From JAJTFW01 sp031421935 (GTDB taxonomy: Bacteria; Bacteroidota; Bacteroidia; AKYH767-A; OLB10), in the NCBI GenBank assembly GCA_031421935.1, contig JANOPQ010000074.1, positions 1 to 64,000 on the forward strand: DNA of 64,000 bases, read 5' to 3'. Under the pieces are notes generated by a model. That model had not been told where the DNA came from and did no database searches. It saw only the letters and a list, made by a program, of their open reading frames with translations. Below are positions 41,796 through 51,397 of this stretch, one piece after another; position 1 is the stretch's first letter; every line of letters starts with the position of its first letter. The translations under genes and the position numbers were made by a program.

Positions 41796-42770
41796 AACCA
41801 CAAAACCTAAATCTAGCATATCCGACATATCCTCTCCAGTAGCGTCCGTGTATTCTTTTTCGGTTTGAACAAGTTGTTCGGTATCGATATTGCCTACGAT
41901 TTCAATCTTCGAGAAAATAAATTTAAGTGATCGGGTTAATACCCATGGGTAGGCAATTCCTAATGTGAAAATTAGCATCAACAAATTCACGACAATCAAT
42001 CCAAAGAAATCGCCACCAGAAGCGGTCGACTTTAGACGTATCGAATCGTCTTTATGTTGTAAAGAAAGATTGTCGATATAATATTGAAACAAACTTTTCT
42101 GCCACCAAAACATATAGATTCCTAGTGTAATGATGGTTAAAAAATATCCTTTAAGGTTTAGTACAAAAAACTCGCCGCCGTTCCCTTTGTATTTAAACTC
42201 GGCACTTCCGAATCGGACATTACTCAAAACGTATTTACGAATATTAATAGCCATCCATGCGCCATAAATCCCTAGTGAAATAATTGTAAAAAACATTTCC
42301 TTAAAGAAGAGCATCATAAATTCCTTCCGATCTCCTCTATAACCAAATCGAATTCCTCTCCAACTGGTTCTCGACATGCGGTATTTATAACTACCGTGAA
42401 TGGCTAATGGAATGATAAGAATAAATCCTCCTAGATACCAAATAAATCCTAGGATCATCATTTGCATATTCATCAAAACTACAAATCCAATAATGATGAT
42501 TCCTAAGAAGAGAATTGCTTTAATAAATCCTTTGAACATCTCTTTTCCTGTTCCATGAAATTCGAACCGACTTTCATCAAAAGAAGTAGAGCCATACAAG
42601 TATTGCAATTCTTTGGCTTTTGCCCATGGATAATATAATCCGAGGGTGAAAATTTTCAAAATCATATTAATGATGGCAATGCCAAAGTAAGTACTTCCTG
42701 TACCTACAAAAGAAAAGGGATACACTCGCTCCGGGTTGCTGTGAAGTGATTTTTGTTCGATGATTTCCAT
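41793..42770 (-). CDS. YjgN-type (DUF898) membrane protein
   Basis: A 325-residue multi-span protein with three similar halves of the DUF898 kind: FVGTGSTYFGIAIINMILKIFTLGLYYPWAKAKELQYLYGS, then FFKEMFFTIISLGIYGAWMAINIRKYV, then GGEFFVLNLKGYFLTIITLGIYMFWWQ, each with a G-x-x-x-x-x-N-x-x-T-LGIYxPW pattern followed by a span. The function of the family is unknown. The stop codon lies inside the palindromic element. Confidence 0.85.
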   Translation of the reverse strand: MEIIEQKSLHSNPERVYPFSFVGTGSTYFGIAIINMILKIFTLGLYYPWAKAKELQYLYGSTSFDESRFEFHGTGKEMFKGFIKAILFLGIIIIGFVVLMNMQMMILGFIWYLGGFILIIPLAIHGSYKYRMSRTSWRGIRFGYRGDRKEFMMLFFKEMFFTIISLGIYGAWMAINIRKYVLSNVRFGSAEFKYKGNGGEFFVLNLKGYFLTIITLGIYMFWWQKSLFQYYIDNLSLQHKDDSIRLKSTASGGDFFGLIVVNLLMLIFTLGIAYPWVLTRSLKFIFSKIEIVGNIDTEQLVQTEKEYTDATGEDMSDMLDLGFVV

Positions 42771-42887
42771 AAATTGAGGATTAGATTTATGGAACTAAAA
42801 TAGTCTTTTTTGGATAACTAAGAAGAGCGTGGGCAAATTACTAATGCCGCAACTTGTTTTCCTCTTAAAAATAGATATGAAGTCCGC

Positions 42888-44114
42888 TTAATATAAGCTT
42901 CTGGTTCTGATTGTATTTTTAACCTGCTTCAATTCAGTCATTACTTTCGGACCCGATTTCTTGTCGATATCTAAAACGACATATCCAATTTCTTCGTTGG
43001 TTTTTAAATATTGTCCAATGATATTTACTTTCATATTAGAGAGGACGCCGTTAATTTGCGATAAAACACCAGGTACATTGGAGTGAATGTGCAAGATTCG
43101 ATGTGCATTATTCATCACGGGCAAACTAATTTCAGGAATAGTCAAAGAGCCCGAGCTACTTCCATTTTCTATGAATGCAACAAGTTTGTCCGCTACATCT
43201 AATCCAATGGCTTCTTGTGCTTCTACCGTGCTTCCACCAATATGTGGAGTGAGAATAACATTATTTAGTCCTTGCAAAGGAGAGGCGAATACATCTTTAT
43301 TGTCTTTGGGTTCTTCAGGAAAAACATCCACCGCTAATCCACCTAAATGTCTTTTTTCAATGGCCTCTTTCACTGCCCAAACGTCCATCACATCACCACG
43401 ACTTAAGTTAATGAGCACAGCACCGGGCTTCATCTTTTTCAAGCGCGACGTATTGATTAGATTTTTTGTTTCTATAGTTCCAGGAACATGCAACGTGATG
43501 ATATCTGATTTTTTTAAAAGGTCATCCAGCGAATTGCTCGACCTTGCATTTCCTAAACTCAGTTTAGAAGTGATATCATAGAACATTACTTTCATCCCTA
43601 ACGCCTCAGCCATCACGGAAACTTGAGAGCCAATATGTCCGTAACCAACGATACCTAAAGTTTTCCCCCTTACCTCAAAACAATCCTTACTTTCTTTTAA
43701 CCATAGTCCGTGATGTGCACCTTCACTCTTTTCAAAAACGCGTCGCATCAACATAATACTTAAACCTAAAACAAGTTCTGCAACTGATCGTGTATTCGAA
43801 AACGGCGAATTAAAAACAGCAATTCCTTGTTTTCGGGCCATGTCCATTTTTATTTGATTGGTTCCAATACAAAAAGCGCCAATAGCAATCAATTTTTCTG
43901 CTTTTCTTAAAATTGCTTCCGTGATTTGTGTCTTAGAACGGATTCCCAAAATATGCACCTTTCCTATTTTTTCTAATAGTTCTTTTTCGGAAATAGAACC
44001 TTTGATGGACTCAATATCAGTATATCCTGCTTTATTTAAAAGGGTGATGGCCGAAGGGTGAATGTTTTCTAAGAGTAGAATTTTTAATTTTTCTTTCGGA
44101 TAGGAGGTTTGCAT
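42888..44114 (-). CDS. serA: D-3-phosphoglycerate dehydrogenase
   Basis: First enzyme of serine synthesis. The protein has the substrate loop IRSKTQITEAIL, nucleotide motif GKTLGIVGYGHIGSQVSVMAEALGM, catalytic-site NLSRGDVMDVWAV, VDVFPEEP and the catalytic histidine in TPHIGGST. The C-terminal 75 residues form an ACT domain (HIHSNVPGVLSQINGVLSNMKVNIIGQYL) for serine feedback. 408 residues is the E. coli-type length. A TAACCTTG box lies four bases before the ATG. Confidence 0.95.
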   Translation of the reverse strand: MQTSYPKEKLKILLLENIHPSAITLLNKAGYTDIESIKGSISEKELLEKIGKVHILGIRSKTQITEAILRKAEKLIAIGAFCIGTNQIKMDMARKQGIAVFNSPFSNTRSVAELVLGLSIMLMRRVFEKSEGAHHGLWLKESKDCFEVRGKTLGIVGYGHIGSQVSVMAEALGMKVMFYDITSKLSLGNARSSNSLDDLLKKSDIITLHVPGTIETKNLINTSRLKKMKPGAVLINLSRGDVMDVWAVKEAIEKRHLGGLAVDVFPEEPKDNKDVFASPLQGLNNVILTPHIGGSTVEAQEAIGLDVADKLVAFIENGSSSGSLTIPEISLPVMNNAHRILHIHSNVPGVLSQINGVLSNMKVNIIGQYLKTNEEIGYVVLDIDKKSGPKVMTELKQVKNTIRTRSLY

Positions 44115-44118
44115 GATA

Positions 44119-44126
44119 CAAGGTTA
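44119..44126 (-). promoter_or_regulatory. -7 box for serA
   Basis: Minus-strand TAACCTTG, one mismatch from TAnnTTTG, four bases before the serA ATG. Confidence 0.4.
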
Positions 44127-44228
44127 GTACATCTACCCAAAACATGGAGAGGAGAGGATAATAAATTTTAAACATGTATAAGTTAGTGAAATGCCAATTT
44201 TATTGAAACATTACCAACCTACATTCTG

Positions 44229-44236
44229 TATATTTG
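44229..44236 (+). promoter_or_regulatory. -7 box for fbp
   Basis: TATATTTG, exact TAnnTTTG match, 25 bases upstream of the fbp ATG. The -33 region has only ATTG at a 23-base spacing. Confidence 0.5.
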
Positions 44237-44261
44237 TTACACTCAACCTATACATAGCCTC

Positions 44262-45290
44262 ATGACTCAAACGTTAACTCCCGGTAAAAGATTTATTACT
44301 CTTGGACAATTTATTATCGAAAGACAAAGTGATTTTCCATTTGCAAAAGGTGAATTGAGTCGGCTTTTAAGAGACATTGGAATTGCCGCGAAAGTCGTAA
44401 ACCGTGAAGTAAACAAAGCAGGATTGGCCGATATTTTAGGAGAGTATGGGGAAACGAATGTTCAAGGTGAAGATCAAAAAAAATTGGATGTATATGCCAA
44501 TGAACAATTCATATTAGCGCTAGGAGCAGGAGGAGAGTGTATTGCCATTGCATCTGAAGAAAACGAAGACCTCATAGAAATTGATAGTAAGGTTTCTAAG
44601 GATGCACGTTATGTAGTATGTATAGATCCTTTGGATGGATCATCCAATATTGATGTGAATGTTAGTATCGGAACTATTTTTTCTATTTATCGTCGATCCG
44701 ATGATAAACATGGTCCAACAGACGTTTCTGATTTTATGCAGAAAGGAACGGAACAAATAGCTGCAGGATATGTGATTTATGGATCAAGTACCATGTTAGT
44801 TTATACGACTGGCAATGGTGTTAATGGATTTACCTTGGACCCATCTATTGGAGAGTTTTGCCTTTCACATCCCGATATGAAAATTCCAGAAGACGGAGCT
44901 ATTTACAGCATAAATGAAGGAAATTATCGTCATTTTCCGGAAGGCGTAAAAGACTATGTAAAATATTGTCAACAGGAAGATGCAGCCACTAACCGTCCTT
45001 ATTCAACACGTTATATAGGATCATTGGTGGCCGATTTTCACCGTAATTTGATAAAAGGGGGCATTTATATTTACCCTTCCACAGGAAAAGCTAAAAATGG
45101 TAAATTAAGACTTCTTTACGAATGTAACCCATTGGCTTTCATCATTGAACAAGCAGGGGGTAAAGCTTCTGATGGGTTCAATCGAATTGTAGAAATACAA
45201 CCTGAATCTTTACATCAGCGAGTGCCTCTTTTTATTGGTTCGGCCAATATGGTGGCAAAGGCAGAGGAATTTCTGAAGAACAGATTGTAA
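44262..45290 (+). CDS. fbp: class 1 fructose-1,6-bisphosphatase
   Basis: Removes the 1-phosphate of fructose 1,6-bisphosphate in gluconeogenesis. Signature motifs: EENED, the metal-binding DPLDGSSNIDVNVSIGTIFSIY (about 124-145), YGSSTMLVYTTG and KLRLLYECNPLAFIIEQAGGKASDG. 342 residues is normal. It stands alone, divergent from serA (147 bases) and convergent with the M20 hydrolase (32 bases). Confidence 0.97.
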   Translation: MTQTLTPGKRFITLGQFIIERQSDFPFAKGELSRLLRDIGIAAKVVNREVNKAGLADILGEYGETNVQGEDQKKLDVYANEQFILALGAGGECIAIASEENEDLIEIDSKVSKDARYVVCIDPLDGSSNIDVNVSIGTIFSIYRRSDDKHGPTDVSDFMQKGTEQIAAGYVIYGSSTMLVYTTGNGVNGFTLDPSIGEFCLSHPDMKIPEDGAIYSINEGNYRHFPEGVKDYVKYCQQEDAATNRPYSTRYIGSLVADFHRNLIKGGIYIYPSTGKAKNGKLRLLYECNPLAFIIEQAGGKASDGFNRIVEIQPESLHQRVPLFIGSANMVAKAEEFLKNRL

Positions 45291-45322
45291 TTATTTTCTC
45301 TGTTGAATCAAAGTCTATTCTT

Positions 45323-46516
45323 TTAAGCTGATTGTAATTCACAAATGGCTAACCAAGCCATGAGGCCTGTTCCAATTTCTAAAGCATTTTCTTCGATGTC
45401 GAAAGTTGGAGTATGCACAGATGAAATAATGCCACGCGCTTCATTACGAGTTCCTAAGCGATAGAAGCAGGAAGGTGCTGTTTGGGAGAAGAAAGCAAAG
45501 TCTTCAGCTGCCATCCAAATGCTTAAGTCTACTACGTTTTGGGGTCCTAAATAGTCGATAGCATTTTGTTTTGCGCGTGCAGTTAACGCTTCGTCGTTGT
45601 ATAAAGTGGGATATCCTTTTCTGATTTCGAATTCTAATTTTCCGCCCATCGACTCTACCAATTGATGTGCAAGATCAAGCATGCGTTGATGGGCTTCCTC
45701 TCTCCACTTTTCATCCAGTGTGCGGAAAGTTCCTTCAATATAAACTTCATCTGGAATAACATTCGTTGCTCCATTCGCAATGACTTTTCCAAATGAAAGT
45801 ACACTCGGTAAAATTGGATTGGCTACACGACTAACAATCTGCTGCATGGCGACAATCAAATGAGAAGTGATTAGAACAGGATCAATATTTAAATGCGGCA
45901 TAGCTCCATGTCCACCTTTTCCTTTTACTTTCAAATAAAGTTCGTCAGTACTTGCCATGTAAATTCCACTTCTGAATCCTACTTTTCCTGCTGGAATAAA
46001 GGGCATCACATGTTGTCCAAATACACTAGAAGGTTTTGGATTTTCTAACACGCCTTCTTTAATCATCATGGAAGCACCACCAGGAAGTTTTTCTTCGCCA
46101 GGTTGAAAAATGAGTTTGATGGAGCCTTCGAATTCTCCTTTTAATTGATTCAAGATGGAAGCAGCACCTAAAAGAGATGAAGTATGTGCATCATGACCGC
46201 AAGCGTGCATGACACCTACGTTCTGACTTCGGTAAGGCACATCGTTAGTTTCGGTGATGGGCAAAGCATCCATATCAGCGCGGAGTGCAATGATTTTTGA
46301 AGATGGATTTTTTCCTTCGATGAGTCCCACCAATCCGGTACCCGCAACTTTATCTTTGAACGGAATTCCAAACGCTTTTAATTTTTCTGCTACAAATTTA
46401 GAAGTGTTAAATTCCATAAAAGATAATTCAGGATGGCTATGCAAATGCCGACGAATGGCCACAATTTCTTCTTGTTGTTGTGTGGCTAACTCTTGCACTT
46501 TTTTTGCTGAGATCAT
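45323..46516 (-). CDS. M20-family amidohydrolase
   Basis: A dinuclear-metal hydrolase of 397 residues of the IAA-amino-acid hydrolase/N-acetyl-amino-acid deacylase group. Metal-binding motifs include MHACGHDAHTSSLLG (about 100-114), FQPGEEKLPGGASMMI, and the C-terminal WMAAEDFAFFSQ and HTPTFDIEE. HRHLHSHPELSFMEFNTS at the N-terminus is typical. Substrate cannot be set from sequence; candidates are N-acyl amino acids or hippurate. It is monocistronic. Confidence 0.9.
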   Translation of the reverse strand: MISAKKVQELATQQQEEIVAIRRHLHSHPELSFMEFNTSKFVAEKLKAFGIPFKDKVAGTGLVGLIEGKNPSSKIIALRADMDALPITETNDVPYRSQNVGVMHACGHDAHTSSLLGAASILNQLKGEFEGSIKLIFQPGEEKLPGGASMMIKEGVLENPKPSSVFGQHVMPFIPAGKVGFRSGIYMASTDELYLKVKGKGGHGAMPHLNIDPVLITSHLIVAMQQIVSRVANPILPSVLSFGKVIANGATNVIPDEVYIEGTFRTLDEKWREEAHQRMLDLAHQLVESMGGKLEFEIRKGYPTLYNDEALTARAKQNAIDYLGPQNVVDLSIWMAAEDFAFFSQTAPSCFYRLGTRNEARGIISSVHTPTFDIEENALEIGTGLMAWLAICELQSA

Positions 46517-46583
46517 CTTTTTTAGGAGCGTATTATATTTAATTTGAAAAGTGATTTGTTTATTTTAGATGGATGTGTTGGTT

Positions 46584-49500
46584 TTAGAAATCAAGTCCAA
46601 GCGAGAAATAAAATATTCTTTCCTGCACCACACCATCATCTACACCCCAAGCCCAGTCAGCACGTAGGAAGTAGCCAAGCACTCTGCTCCGCAATCCAAA
46701 TCCATATCCGCCAACAATAGGTTCTACCGTTTTAGTAACTGAGATGCTGATTGGATTTCCATTATAATCTTTTCTAAATAAAGAGTTCGATTTATCGTAT
46801 GGGTTAGGACCTGTCCAAGCAGTACCGATATCACCGAATCCAATGATTTGGAAGTTGCGAATGAAATCGGAACGTATCGGTTTGTTGACTAAGTATTGAA
46901 ATATAGGAAGACGAATTTCACTGTTGATGAGCGCGAAACTATTTCCGTTTCTAATGTTTTGAATAAATCCACGCATGTTGGTTGCTAAAGCTTGAAAAGC
47001 ATATTGCTGTGTTTGATCAATCTGAATATCGTAATTGAAATTATCAGTCGGTGTAAATGCATTGTCTGTAGATCCTAAATAGTAGATCAATTTACGCGTA
47101 CCAATGGAGGTACTTGCTGCAAATCGATTCGCCCAAATCAGTTGTCGATGGATCTTGAGGTAATGACGGAAGTCGGCACCGAAAACACCCAACACCGCAT
47201 TCTTTTGTTCGAGTTGTTGATAGATCTCAGCAAAAACTTTGTAACGTATTCCATTGTAAAGATTCAAGCCAGTGTTAATAGAGTTATCGTAAACAAATTC
47301 AGCCCGGGCCGATCCCCATTGTTGGAATTGATTTGGAATAGTGAGATTGACTAAATCGGTACTTAAAATGGCTAATCGATCGTTTCGATAAGCCACCATT
47401 CCACGTAAACTTGCTAAATCGTTAAACGGCCAACGCACATTGTATTTCACTTCATGCGTATGAACTTTGTAGAGAGAAAAACTGGTTGCCTCCTCACGCC
47501 CTTGGCGATAAAATGAAATGGATTTATCAAGTCGATGTTTTAAATTTTCATAGCGCACATAATACTCATTGGAATTTAAATTTCCGCTGAGTCGAAATCC
47601 GCCTACAATTCGATAATCATCAAATAAATCATTTACCCCAATTTTAAATAGTGCGTTTAATCCTGGATAAAAATAAACAGCTCCACCTGTGTAAGCTTGG
47701 TAAGTTTCATTCAATAAATTATTGTCGAGTTGTGTTAACACATAACTCGGCATAAACGATAATTCGTAGTTGCGTTGCTTGGGTAATAAATAAGAAGCAG
47801 AATCTTCCACCGGACCTTGTGCAATAATTCCAGCTGGTGTTTCAGTCGAATTGGATTCAATCGGATCTGCTAAATGAATAGAATCAACGGCTGGTTTTTG
47901 TACAGCTGATTTTTCTTTTTCCTTTTTATTTTTCTTGCGTGGAAAATCCGACTGGAAAACATAATTATTAATATCGATGGAATTGCTGTCGGCTACTTTT
48001 TCCGTGTTGGTAGAAGTGGAGGAGTTTTCTTGCGTTACTACTTTTGCGTTGGTTCCGCTCTGTGATTTTTCTTTTTTTGGAGCGGCAGCTCTAAAATTTT
48101 TATTGCGTAAACTGGTATTTTTTAATGGTTCTGTAAGAACAGAGGAAGATGCCGGAGCTGGATTCAAAAAGATTTGATAGCGTGAATTCAAATGCATCAA
48201 CTCAGCATACTTTGTTCCTTTGCTACTTAAATCATGTTGCAATACATTCCTTTTGTAATCACTTTGTGGTTCCGATTTTACAATATAACGGTAGTGGATT
48301 ACCGTATCAATATAGGCAATGGCACTGTCAAGCGTAGCGGTATATCGGTTTTTAATTCCGTTCTCATCGCTGAGGTAGGAGAAATGAGAAGAATCTAATT
48401 GAATAGGCTCCGTTTCATTGATCCCATAGGTATTGGTAAGTTGAAGGAGTTGAGCCGATTTGTTCATGTAATCATACAAAAAAACATCGCTCGATTGTGG
48501 TATTTCTAACTCATCCGCTTGGCGAATAGGAGTAGGACGCAAAGTATCTTCGGTGCGTGTAGAACTGAAGATAATGTAACGATCGTCCATCACAAATTTT
48601 GGAGAAAGATCGTCCCAACGGTCTTTGGTGAGTTGGGTATATGTTTTAGTGCGCGGACTAAAACTATAAAGATCGGATTGACCTTTTTGCACTGCTGATA
48701 ATATGATTTCTGAACCAGAAGAATTATAACTGAAGTCGAGTACTTTTTCGAAATAGAAAAATTTATTCGATTCGCGTTTTGTTTTCTTGCCGAACGTATA
48801 ATAATCTAACCAAAGCTTTCCCTTCTTTTCCTTGATGGCACTCAAATATCTTCCTGATGGATGCCATGCTAAAGTGGGATAACTTAAATCCATCGCTTGG
48901 TTTACTGACTTGTATCCACCCTTCGCAATTTTTTTTCTTTTCTTGGTACGCACATCATACAACCAAATTTTATATTTGCCCAAATCGTTGGTCACATAGG
49001 CAACTTGATTTCCATCTGGACTCACTCTCACCTGACTCAAATATCGATTTTGTTTTTTCAAAATATAAACAGGATCACCAGCAGGTAATTTTCTGTTCTT
49101 GTCATCTTCCACATAAAGATTTTGATAATACTGAATCCAATTTTTCCGGACTTCTTTCATCGGCACACCCAACACATAAATAAAACCGTTTTCTATATTT
49201 CGGTTGATGCGTGTCATGTACAACAAATTCGAAACTGATGTTTTACCATACGTTTCCACAATATAATTCCACAACGACATCCCTGCAAACTCAGCAGCTT
49301 GTCCGGTAAGGTTATCAAAATTTCGATAATGTTTTCCTAAAATCGCATCACGCATTTTGCTATCCTGTTCAGGCGTCCATCCTTTAGAAACATAAGCAAT
49401 CAATCCATTCACATACCATTCGGGTAAATTCAACAGGACAGAAGCTTGCAAGCGATCTTTAATACTTCCTCCATACATCAGTTGATTTATCATCACCTGT

Positions 49501-49949
49501 GCTACACCTGCACGAATTTGTTCACGGAAATGGCGATAATCACCATCAAAATAAATCAGGATTTTATTTCCAACAATGCGCGTTAATCCACCGGTATTGG
49601 TGTTTTGTTCTTCGCCTTCTAATCCAATGTTCGTTTGCTTTAAATCCGTCAATCGGTTATAAATAATAAATTGAAAGCGACCATTGATACGATAATCAAA
49701 AAGTTTTTCAATTTCGGCAATATCCGCATCCGCTGTTCTTCCAGTGTAAACGGCAAGTTCTTGTCCGCCGAGGTAGAAATACGTATCGAAATTTTTAAAG
49801 CGATAGAATGTCCACAAAAAATCATTGTATTGAACTCTGTTCTTCCCAAAATTCATCTGCACACCTCTAGTAAACTGAGCATTGGCTGAGGGAGCCAAGA
49901 GCATAAAGATGAGCAGATAAGTAAGTTTTCGTAAAATAGTTTTAGCCAT
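46584..49949 (-). CDS. 1121-residue secreted protein: pseudo-peptidase, beta-propeller and barrel
   Basis: A multi-domain protein. Signal peptide 1-24 (LAPSANAQ). Residues about 30-280 resemble a gluzincin peptidase domain (LPEWYVNGLIAYVSKGW), but the helix that should have HExxH reads IRAGVAQVM, so the zinc ligands are missing. Residues about 295-560 form a TolB-like propeller (RVSPDGNQVAYVTNDLGKYKIWLYDVRTKKRKKI, SYPTLAWHPSGRYLS). After a low-complexity Ser/Thr/Lys linker (about 590-720) a C-terminal outer-membrane barrel of about 400 residues follows, ending RIFYFSLGLDF. It is an outer-membrane protein with a periplasmic or surface part; function unknown. Alone in its unit. Confidence 0.8.
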   Translation of the reverse strand: MAKTILRKLTYLLIFMLLAPSANAQFTRGVQMNFGKNRVQYNDFLWTFYRFKNFDTYFYLGGQELAVYTGRTADADIAEIEKLFDYRINGRFQFIIYNRLTDLKQTNIGLEGEEQNTNTGGLTRIVGNKILIYFDGDYRHFREQIRAGVAQVMINQLMYGGSIKDRLQASVLLNLPEWYVNGLIAYVSKGWTPEQDSKMRDAILGKHYRNFDNLTGQAAEFAGMSLWNYIVETYGKTSVSNLLYMTRINRNIENGFIYVLGVPMKEVRKNWIQYYQNLYVEDDKNRKLPAGDPVYILKKQNRYLSQVRVSPDGNQVAYVTNDLGKYKIWLYDVRTKKRKKIAKGGYKSVNQAMDLSYPTLAWHPSGRYLSAIKEKKGKLWLDYYTFGKKTKRESNKFFYFEKVLDFSYNSSGSEIILSAVQKGQSDLYSFSPRTKTYTQLTKDRWDDLSPKFVMDDRYIIFSSTRTEDTLRPTPIRQADELEIPQSSDVFLYDYMNKSAQLLQLTNTYGINETEPIQLDSSHFSYLSDENGIKNRYTATLDSAIAYIDTVIHYRYIVKSEPQSDYKRNVLQHDLSSKGTKYAELMHLNSRYQIFLNPAPASSSVLTEPLKNTSLRNKNFRAAAPKKEKSQSGTNAKVVTQENSSTSTNTEKVADSNSIDINNYVFQSDFPRKKNKKEKEKSAVQKPAVDSIHLADPIESNSTETPAGIIAQGPVEDSASYLLPKQRNYELSFMPSYVLTQLDNNLLNETYQAYTGGAVYFYPGLNALFKIGVNDLFDDYRIVGGFRLSGNLNSNEYYVRYENLKHRLDKSISFYRQGREEATSFSLYKVHTHEVKYNVRWPFNDLASLRGMVAYRNDRLAILSTDLVNLTIPNQFQQWGSARAEFVYDNSINTGLNLYNGIRYKVFAEIYQQLEQKNAVLGVFGADFRHYLKIHRQLIWANRFAASTSIGTRKLIYYLGSTDNAFTPTDNFNYDIQIDQTQQYAFQALATNMRGFIQNIRNGNSFALINSEIRLPIFQYLVNKPIRSDFIRNFQIIGFGDIGTAWTGPNPYDKSNSLFRKDYNGNPISISVTKTVEPIVGGYGFGLRSRVLGYFLRADWAWGVDDGVVQERIFYFSLGLDF

Positions 49950-50032
49950 AGAATCTAAGGGCTAAATTAGGGAATTTCAACACTAAATTTTAGGAATTTA
50001 TAAGGAAACGTGTGTATAAGCCGTGTATTGCG

Positions 50033-50040
50033 TACTTTTG
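50033..50040 (+). promoter_or_regulatory. -7 box for gldC
   Basis: TACTTTTG, exact TAnnTTTG match, preceded 18 bases upstream by TGTG (50011-50014, one mismatch from TTTG). It ends 22 bases before the gldC ATG. Confidence 0.5.
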
Positions 50041-50062
50041 ACACCTCGCTGACTAAAGAAAT

Positions 50063-50413
50063 ATGTCTATTAACACCAAAGTTGCCCGCCGATCAGAAAT
50101 TAAAGTGATGGTGGAGTTGAATGAAGAAAAGCAGCCCGTTGGACTTCAATGGCTTGCCCAAGATGCTGGCCTCGATGCTCAAAAGCCGGCAAGTGCCATG
50201 CTTTTAGCCATTTGGGACAAAGCGGAGAAAAGTACGATGCGAATTGACTTGTGGACCCATGAGATGTCGGTTGAGGAAATGGAGTTTTTCATGTATGAGA
50301 CCTTGGCAAGTATGGCCGATACCTATGAACGTTCCACCAGCGATAGTGAAATGGCGAAAGAGATCAAAGCCTTTGCTCATCGTTTCGGAAAAGAGAAAAA
50401 AGTAATTAAATAA
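50063..50413 (+). CDS. gldC: gliding motility protein GldC
   Basis: A 116-residue cytoplasmic protein matching GldC: RRSEIKVMVELNEEKQPVGLQWLAQDAG, the AMLLAIWDKAEKSTMRIDLWT strand/helix and the C-terminal ADTYERSTSDSEMAKEIKAFAHRFG. GldC is common in Bacteroidota, gliding or not. Here no other gld gene accompanies it; engB follows after 76 bases. Motility therefore cannot be inferred from it. Confidence 0.9.
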   Translation: MSINTKVARRSEIKVMVELNEEKQPVGLQWLAQDAGLDAQKPASAMLLAIWDKAEKSTMRIDLWTHEMSVEEMEFFMYETLASMADTYERSTSDSEMAKEIKAFAHRFGKEKKVIK

Positions 50414-50489
50414 TTTTCGTTTGTCGTTATTTCCTTTCTGTTGATGGGTGTAACGATAAAAAAATAATCAATCAAAAAGGAGATAAATC

Positions 50490-51119
50490 GTGAAAGTAAA
50501 AACGGCAACATTTGTAAAAAGTTCAGGTTCGGTGGAACAGCTTCCCGAAGCCGATTTGCCCGAATTTGCTTTCATTGGTCGTTCCAATGTGGGAAAATCG
50601 TCGCTCATTAATTTTTTGGTGAACAAAAAAGAGTTGGCGCACACTTCTGGGAGTCCTGGAAAAACGCAAACCATCAATCATTTTCTTATCAACAAAACTT
50701 GGTACTTAGTCGATTTGCCAGGATACGGTTATGCGAAAGTGGCGCAATCGATGCGTTCAGAGTGGGAAAAAACGTTGTACAAATACTTAGGCAAGCGCGA
50801 AAATTTATTGACCGTTTTTGTGTTGGTAGATGTGCGTATCGAACCACAAAAAAAAGATTTAGCCTTTTTAAAAACCATTGGTGAGCATGGTTTAGCCATC
50901 GCCATTGCATTTACCAAAGCCGATAAAATTAGCAAGGAGCAACTCAATAATAACATTGAAGCATTTAGAAAGGCGATGTTAGAAGATTGGGAAGATACTC
51001 CTCCATTTTTTGTCACTTCTGTGGTAGAAGAAAAAGGAAAAGAAGAATTACTAAAATACATTGCCGAAACCTCTTCTATTTTCATCGCGCCGACGAAGAA
51101 TGCGAAGTTGAATTTTTAG
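50490..51119 (+). CDS. engB: ribosome biogenesis GTPase EngB (YsxC)
   Basis: EngB is a TRAFAC GTPase needed for assembly of the large ribosomal subunit. G1 GRSNVGKSSLIN, switch region TSGSPGKTQTINHF, G3 DLPGYG, G4 TKADK and SxxxEEKGKE at the end. Start codon is GTG at 50490, with AAGGAG at 50477-50482 seven bases before it, a Shine-Dalgarno of unusual strength for this phylum. 209 residues is normal. Confidence 0.95.
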   Translation: MKVKTATFVKSSGSVEQLPEADLPEFAFIGRSNVGKSSLINFLVNKKELAHTSGSPGKTQTINHFLINKTWYLVDLPGYGYAKVAQSMRSEWEKTLYKYLGKRENLLTVFVLVDVRIEPQKKDLAFLKTIGEHGLAIAIAFTKADKISKEQLNNNIEAFRKAMLEDWEDTPPFFVTSVVEEKGKEELLKYIAETSSIFIAPTKNAKLNF

Positions 51120-51289
51120 ATTGGGATTGGATTAATTTAAGTAACTTAAAATTCCTCATGCTGTTTATGTTTGATGGCACACAGATTTTTTATGATGGTT
51201 AAGATTTTTTATGATTTGCGTTGATTTTCTTCTATATAAAAATGAAATCGGACTCTTGAAAAGTGTTTTAGTTGGGATTATAATTTGAT

Positions 51290-51330
51290 GGAACACGGAT
51301 GACACGGATAATTAAGATTTACACGGATTT
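51290..51330. repeat. dispersed ACACGGAT repeat, copy 2
   Basis: Matches the copy at 40336-40376 in 20 of the first 20 bases and the last ten, in the same orientation, 11 kb away. Confidence 0.75.
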
Positions 51331-51397
51331 GGTTTTAGCTGAGATAAAATTTGACCTTGCAACATCAATGCTAAATAAAAAGGCTATAATGGGAAAC

